NCBI GenBank assembly: GCA_903643055.1
Contig: CAHJWV010000328.1
Coordinates: forward strand, 1 to 7,866
Reading direction: 5' to 3'
Source of the DNA: Burkholderiales bacterium
GTDB lineage: Bacteria > Pseudomonadota > Gammaproteobacteria > Burkholderiales > Burkholderiaceae
DNA: 7,866 nt
Shown here: piece by piece, positions 6,691 through 7,866 of the stretch
How the letters are laid out: each line of letters starts with the position of its first letter
Numbering within the stretch: the first letter of the stretch is position 1
Translations under genes and position numbers: made by a program
The notes under the pieces: generated by a model
The model's input: the letters and a program-made list of their open reading frames with translations, nothing else
The model's database searches: none
What the model was told of the DNA's origin: nothing

Positions 6691-7866
6691 TCACAGCACG
6701 TTCAGGAACGCCTCCAGCGCATCCAACTCGTCATTGCCGAGGTCCAGCCGCTGAAGCAGCGGTGAGCGTACCGGCGCCATCGGATCATCGAGACGGCCCT
6801 TGGGTGCAGTGCCTTTGGGCATGCCGACCTTGTACATGCTAAGCACCTCCTTCAGCGTCGGGATCAGGCCGTGGTGCATATAGGGTGCGGTGCCGGCCAC
6901 GCCGCGCAGCGACGGTGTCTTGAACTGGCCGCTGTGGCGCGCATCGCCGCTGGCGTCGAAGCGCCCGAGGTCTTCGCCCCTGCGGCCGAAGAGGTGCAGG
7001 CCCAGGTTGTGGAAGCCGTTGTCGCTCATCCACGGGCCGTTGTGGCAATTCAGGCAGCGTGCCCGCGTTCGAAAGAGATCGAGGCCACGCAGCTCCTGGT
7101 CATTCAGGGCTTGTACATCGCCGGCGAGAAAGTCATCGAAGCGCGTGCGGGCGGGCCGCAAGCTGCGCTCGAAGCGGGCCAGTGCGTCGGCGATGCGATC
7201 GAGCGTGACTGTGTCAGTCGCGGGCAGGCTCGGTGCCTTGGCGACCGCTGGCTGCGCGGGACCATAGGCTTCTTCGAACGCGCGCGGATAGTCGATGCTG
7301 GCAGCGATGCGATCGCGCAGCGCGTCGAGCGTCATGTCCATCTCGATGCGCGACTGCACCGGACCCAGCGCCTGAGTTTCGAGCGTGCTGGCGCGGCCGT
7401 CCCAGAACGCGTGCAGCACGCCGGCCGCGGTGGCCACCGACGGGGCGTTGCGGCGCCCCGCCCGCCCTTCGATGCCGAGCGAGACCTTGCGGCCATCGGC
7501 CCAACCGTGCTGTGGATCGTGGCAGCTCGCGCAGGCCACGCTGCTGTCGCGTGAAAGCTGTTTGTCGAAGAACAGGCGGCGGCCGAGTTCGCGCTGCGCG
7601 CGGCGCAACGGCGTGTCGTCGGGCTCGGCGGGCGGCAGCGGTGCCAGTTCATGCAGCGCGATGCCGGGGCTCAGGTTGGGCGCGGGCCAGCAGCGCGGAG
7701 CCTGCGCATAAAGCGCGCGCAGGTTCGGCGCCGGCTTATCGGGTGCGTCGGGCGCATCGGGTGCATTGGGTGAGGGGTGGCAGGCCGTGATCACGGCATC
7801 GGTGATGACCGTGTTGCTGTCGCTGGCCGCACCAGCGATGGCGGGGCGCTGTGCCGCTTGCAGCCC
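6691..7866 (-). CDS. Di-heme cytochrome c peroxidase / MauG-family protein, 5' end beyond window
   Basis: The open frame ends with TGA at 6693-6691 and remains open to the right edge (391 codons visible). Numbering from a GTG at 7794, there are two heme-attachment sites, CASCH (88-92) and CLNCH (247-251). Other hallmarks of bacterial di-heme peroxidases are LGRRLFFDKQLS (70-81), HAFWDGRA with W131, RIEMDM with E151 in the place of the usual catalytic Glu, LGRFD, FKTPSLRGVA and APYMHHG with M306, a likely heme ligand. Such proteins act in the periplasm, reducing hydrogen peroxide with electrons from small c-type donors, or oxidising a protein partner in MauG-like cases. The GTG at 7794 would give MITACHPS, a lipobox-like start with no hydrophobic segment before it and no ribosome site. 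The true start and export signal are therefore probably outside the window. An Ala-Pro-Asp repeat linker precedes the catalytic region. It is convergent with the DUF1624 gene. Confidence 0.9.
   Translation of the reverse strand, partial: GLQAAQRPAIAGAASDSNTVITDAVITACHPSPNAPDAPDAPDKPAPNLRALYAQAPRCWPAPNLSPGIALHELAPLPPAEPDDTPLRRAQRELGRRLFFDKQLSRDSSVACASCHDPQHGWADGRKVSLGIEGRAGRRNAPSVATAAGVLHAFWDGRASTLETQALGPVQSRIEMDMTLDALRDRIAASIDYPRAFEEAYGPAQPAVAKAPSLPATDTVTLDRIADALARFERSLRPARTRFDDFLAGDVQALNDQELRGLDLFRTRARCLNCHNGPWMSDNGFHNLGLHLFGRRGEDLGRFDASGDARHSGQFKTPSLRGVAGTAPYMHHGLIPTLKEVLSMYKVGMPKGTAPKGRLDDPMAPVRSPLLQRLDLGNDELDALEAFLNVL
7739..7774 (-). repeat. 9-bp tandem repeat encoding an Ala-Pro-Asp linker
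   Basis: Four imperfect 9-base units lie in tandem (plus strand TCGGGTGCG, TCGGGCGCA, TCGGGTGCA, TTGGGTGAG). The repeats encode APDAPDAPD-type sequence in the N-terminal linker of the di-heme peroxidase, upstream of the conserved LRALYAQ block. The unit is a multiple of three, so copy-number change would keep the frame. Confidence 0.75.

Overview
The window is GC-rich chromosomal DNA with dense, well-formed coding. Gene content (a Pseudomonas-type glucose/mannose ABC importer, a di-heme cytochrome c peroxidase and a DUF1624 membrane protein), strong GC bias at third codon positions and GGAG-type ribosome binding sites suggest a Gram-negative proteobacterium, probably a beta-proteobacterium of the Burkholderiales. 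That assignment is an inference from sequence style. No mobile element, CRISPR array, rRNA or tRNA was seen.

Positions 1-5552 (minus strand) are one sugar-uptake operon. Transcription runs right to left: periplasmic sugar-binding protein (gtsA-like), two inner-membrane permeases (gtsB-, gtsC-like), a MalK/UgpC-type ATPase (gtsD-like), and an AGE-family sugar epimerase/isomerase cut by the left edge. A sigma70-like promoter lies about 50 bases before gtsA. gtsB and gtsC overlap by 4 bases (ATGA). The last two genes are 16 bases apart. The gtsA-gtsB gap has two clear hairpins, a small third one and a C/U-rich tandem repeat. The gtsC-gtsD gap has a perfect 11-bp hairpin. None has a U-tract, so they look like intercistronic mRNA-processing, stability or attenuation elements that would set stoichiometry within the operon. 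A simple model is that glucose and/or mannose is imported by GtsABCD and a 2-keto/2-epimer conversion by the AGE enzyme (for example mannose to fructose) feeds central metabolism.

Positions 5553-5750 are the divergent intergenic region. Positions 5751-6509 (plus strand) encode a small polytopic membrane protein of the DUF1624 / heparan-alpha-glucosaminide N-acetyltransferase-like family.

Positions 6510-6690 form a short convergent gap with no recognisable gene or terminator. Positions 6691-7866 (minus strand) encode a di-heme cytochrome c peroxidase/MauG-family protein with two CxxCH heme sites; its N-terminus, including any signal sequence, runs past the right edge.

Overall this is mostly ordinary metabolic chromosome. 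I do not see a novel system. The most interesting non-coding structure is the hairpin and repeat cluster between the binding-protein and permease genes, and the pairing of the importer with an AGE isomerase.
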